Position numbers and translations under genes: made by a program. From positions 312,727 through 376,726 of the forward strand of contig NW_002476569.1 of the NCBI RefSeq assembly GCF_000189635.1: a stretch of DNA of 64,000 nt, written 5' to 3'. Below the pieces are notes generated by a model. That model did no database searches and had not been told where the DNA came from. It saw only the letters and a program-made list of their open reading frames with translations. Source of the DNA: Tetrahymena thermophila SB210. Its lineage: Eukaryota; Ciliophora; Oligohymenophorea; Hymenostomatida; Tetrahymenidae. Below, piece after piece: positions 62,101 to 64,000 of the stretch (its first letter is position 1; the number at the start of each line of letters is the position of its first letter).

Positions 62101-64000
62101 ATGAGGATAAATCTTTGGTTTTTTGATCAATATTAACATCTATTTAAAAGGTGTTGTAATCTTCTGATGTAATAGGATAAACTATCTCACTTTTATTGTT
62201 TAGCAATACAAATTAAATGTCAGATAAATTAGCTCCGCTCCTAAAATTATTGATAACAATATGATCTTTATCTACAACACCGTTATTAAGCTGCAAAAAT
62301 GAATCAATATTGCTAACTCTCAGCTATGAAGGATAAGAAACTTCGTCACTTCCGTAAATTTAGCCAACATTACTTGAAAGAACGTTATTTTTTTATGTGT
62401 CAACAGATAAATTCTACTAATAAATTCCACCTCCAATACCTGCTTTATTATTAATAATTTTCGAGTTAGTCATTTAGACACTTTATTGAGCAGAATTTAA
62501 TATTTCAGAACTTATGTACATAGCACCACCTCTTACATTGCATTCGTTTCCGTTAAAAGTAGTTTGATCCAAGTTAAGAGAAAATTTCTATTTTATTTAA
62601 AAGTTATTTATTTTTTTTAAAATAAAGGAAAAATAAAATGCTTACATCATTTTAAAGAGCAGTCAAATAAATTGCTCCCCCATCACTTTAAGAATTACAG
62701 TTTAAAAATTAAGTATTTGATATTTGATTTGTGTTATTTATTCCTTAGATAAATAAAGCGCCTCCAAAAGTTGACTATTTTTAAAAATAGTTATTTTTTA
62801 TTTATTTATCCACAAAATAAACAAATTTTAGTAAAATAAATTATATTTAAATGGAATTTTTTAAAATATCAAAATTTAAAGTAATTTACTTGAATTTGTT
62901 AGAAAACTGTGTTTTCAATATTTAGAGTTCCTTAAGAAACCTAAAATGCTCCACCATTACAGTTAGTATTGCATTATATATTAGAGAAAAGACTTCCTTG
63001 ATATACTTTAATTATAGATTAAGTTGTAACTATCAAAGATGAAGAAATTGCCTAAGGTGTTTGATATATATCTTACTAAATCAATCTACTTTAAGAGAAC
63101 TTTTAGCTAACATTTTGGACAGTTAATTAAGAAAAATCTAATTAGCTTTAGCTTGAATAAATCATACTTGTTGTAAATGTTGAGTTCAGTATTTAACTAT
63201 TGCTTATTTTTACAGATGAGTTTTAAGAATTAATTAACAATGGGAATGTAGCAGATTGAGACTCAATATAAATGTTAGTAATATTACATTTATTTATTAC
63301 TAAATTTGAATTTAGTAAATTAACAAGTGTTGACTATTATGGATTTTTTGCTCTGTTGATAAACTAGCTATGAGCCATTGAGTTTGAACTAAAATCTTCT
63401 GATAGAATTTAGTTTATATTTTAAAATTATATTCCTGCATTATTTACATCAATAAAGTAGCTATCTGCTATTCCTTTTACATTTTTAATATATCCTCCTT
63501 AAAACGAGATAGTATTCTACTAATTAACTTGCTGCTCTGCGTATTTTCTATTTAATAAAATTTTGTTAGTTAAATGAAATTATTGTAATAAATTTAACAA
63601 ATTTAATTTGAAAAAACAGCTTAATATTTATTTTATAAATACAATTTATATTTTCAAAATAAAAACCTTTATAGCTATTTTAGATTTTCATTACTTGATA
63701 AAATTAATAGTTGTGTTAATAATAATATTAATAATATTTACTGTGATGCAATAGTAGAAGCACTGCCAAATAGAGTATATATATTACTGAATTGACAATT
63801 TTGGCAATTCATCTAAAGGATTTAGCCTCCATCATCAATAAACACAGCTCCACCATCTAATGAAGCATACCCTTCGCTAAACATAGTATTAGTAAAATTA
63901 AGGTAGAATATTTCACCAAAAGAGACTAAATATAGAAATGCTCCTTTAGATGCTGTGGCCTTTGTGAAATTAGTTTTCATTATAGTTATATTTTAGGCCT
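59123..64000 (-). CDS. Giant multi-domain membrane protein, copy D (3' part, runs off window)
   Basis: Exons found, 5' to 3': >63742-64000, 62890-63547, 62646-62774, 61619-62587, 61110-61566, 59834-60916, 59497-59778, 59123-59439 (stop TGA 59123-59125). They correspond to exons 10-17 of copies A-C, and exons 11, 12 and 13 have identical lengths (658, 129 and 969 nt). Exons 14-17 differ by multiples of three. Sequence is clearly more diverged than A, B and C are from each other, above all in the tail, though the end (KNVTYLQNKN against KNITYFQDKS) is still recognisable. It keeps the beta-helix turns, the Cys-rich module (GALCEECD) and the membrane segments. Likely an older duplicate with the same kind of role. 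The N-terminal half lies beyond 64000. Confidence 0.85.

Noticed and set aside
1..64000. CRISPR array, rRNA, tRNA or telomeric repeats
   Set aside because: No regularly spaced direct repeats, no recognisable RNA-gene islands and no G4T2-type tracts were seen. tRNA detection by eye is weak, so a covariance-model scan would be the proper test.

Overview
This window looks like nuclear DNA of an oligohymenophorean ciliate, most likely Tetrahymena or a close relative. It is very AT-rich. Long reading frames are interrupted only by TAA and TAG, always where glutamine fits, and every gene I could close ends in TGA. Introns of about 50-320 nt argue against Paramecium, whose introns are much shorter. 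All coordinates below assume TAA/TAG = Gln.

Region 1 (about 0.9-19.1 kb, + strand): seven intronless genes for small cysteine-rich surface proteins of the immobilization-antigen (Ser/i-antigen) type. Each has an N-terminal signal peptide, CxxC repeats and a hydrophobic C-terminal tail consistent with a GPI anchor. The first four are near-identical 197-residue paralogs. The fifth (472 residues) carries extra copies of the central repeat. The sixth and seventh (both 325 residues) form a diverged pair. Lying between copies four and five, on the - strand, is a leucine-rich-repeat gene in which almost every exon encodes exactly one repeat (8.9-12.8 kb).

Region 2 (19.9-22.4 kb, - strand): an uninterrupted 849-residue LRR/RNI-like protein.

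Region 3 (22.7-64 kb, - strand): a tandem array of giant genes. Three complete copies (2641, 2640 and 2638 residues) and the 3' part of a fourth, more diverged copy share one gene structure. The three complete copies have 17 exons whose lengths are the same or differ by whole codons, while intron lengths and sequences vary. The protein has a signal peptide, a long N-terminal beta-rich region (possibly a beta-propeller), a pectin-lyase-like beta-helix region with GGxxY/L turns, a membrane-proximal Cys-rich module, about seven to eight membrane segments and a charged Gln-rich cytoplasmic tail. It resembles a large adhesion-type receptor. The duplicated unit (11-13 kb) includes 5' and 3' flanking DNA, and intron 11 carries a small palindromic, MITE-like insertion.

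Functional picture: the window is a cell-surface gene neighbourhood. GPI-type coat antigens, LRR proteins and giant multi-domain membrane proteins all expand here by local tandem duplication. No rRNA, tRNA, CRISPR array or full-size transposon was recognised. Function of the giant family is inferred from architecture only.
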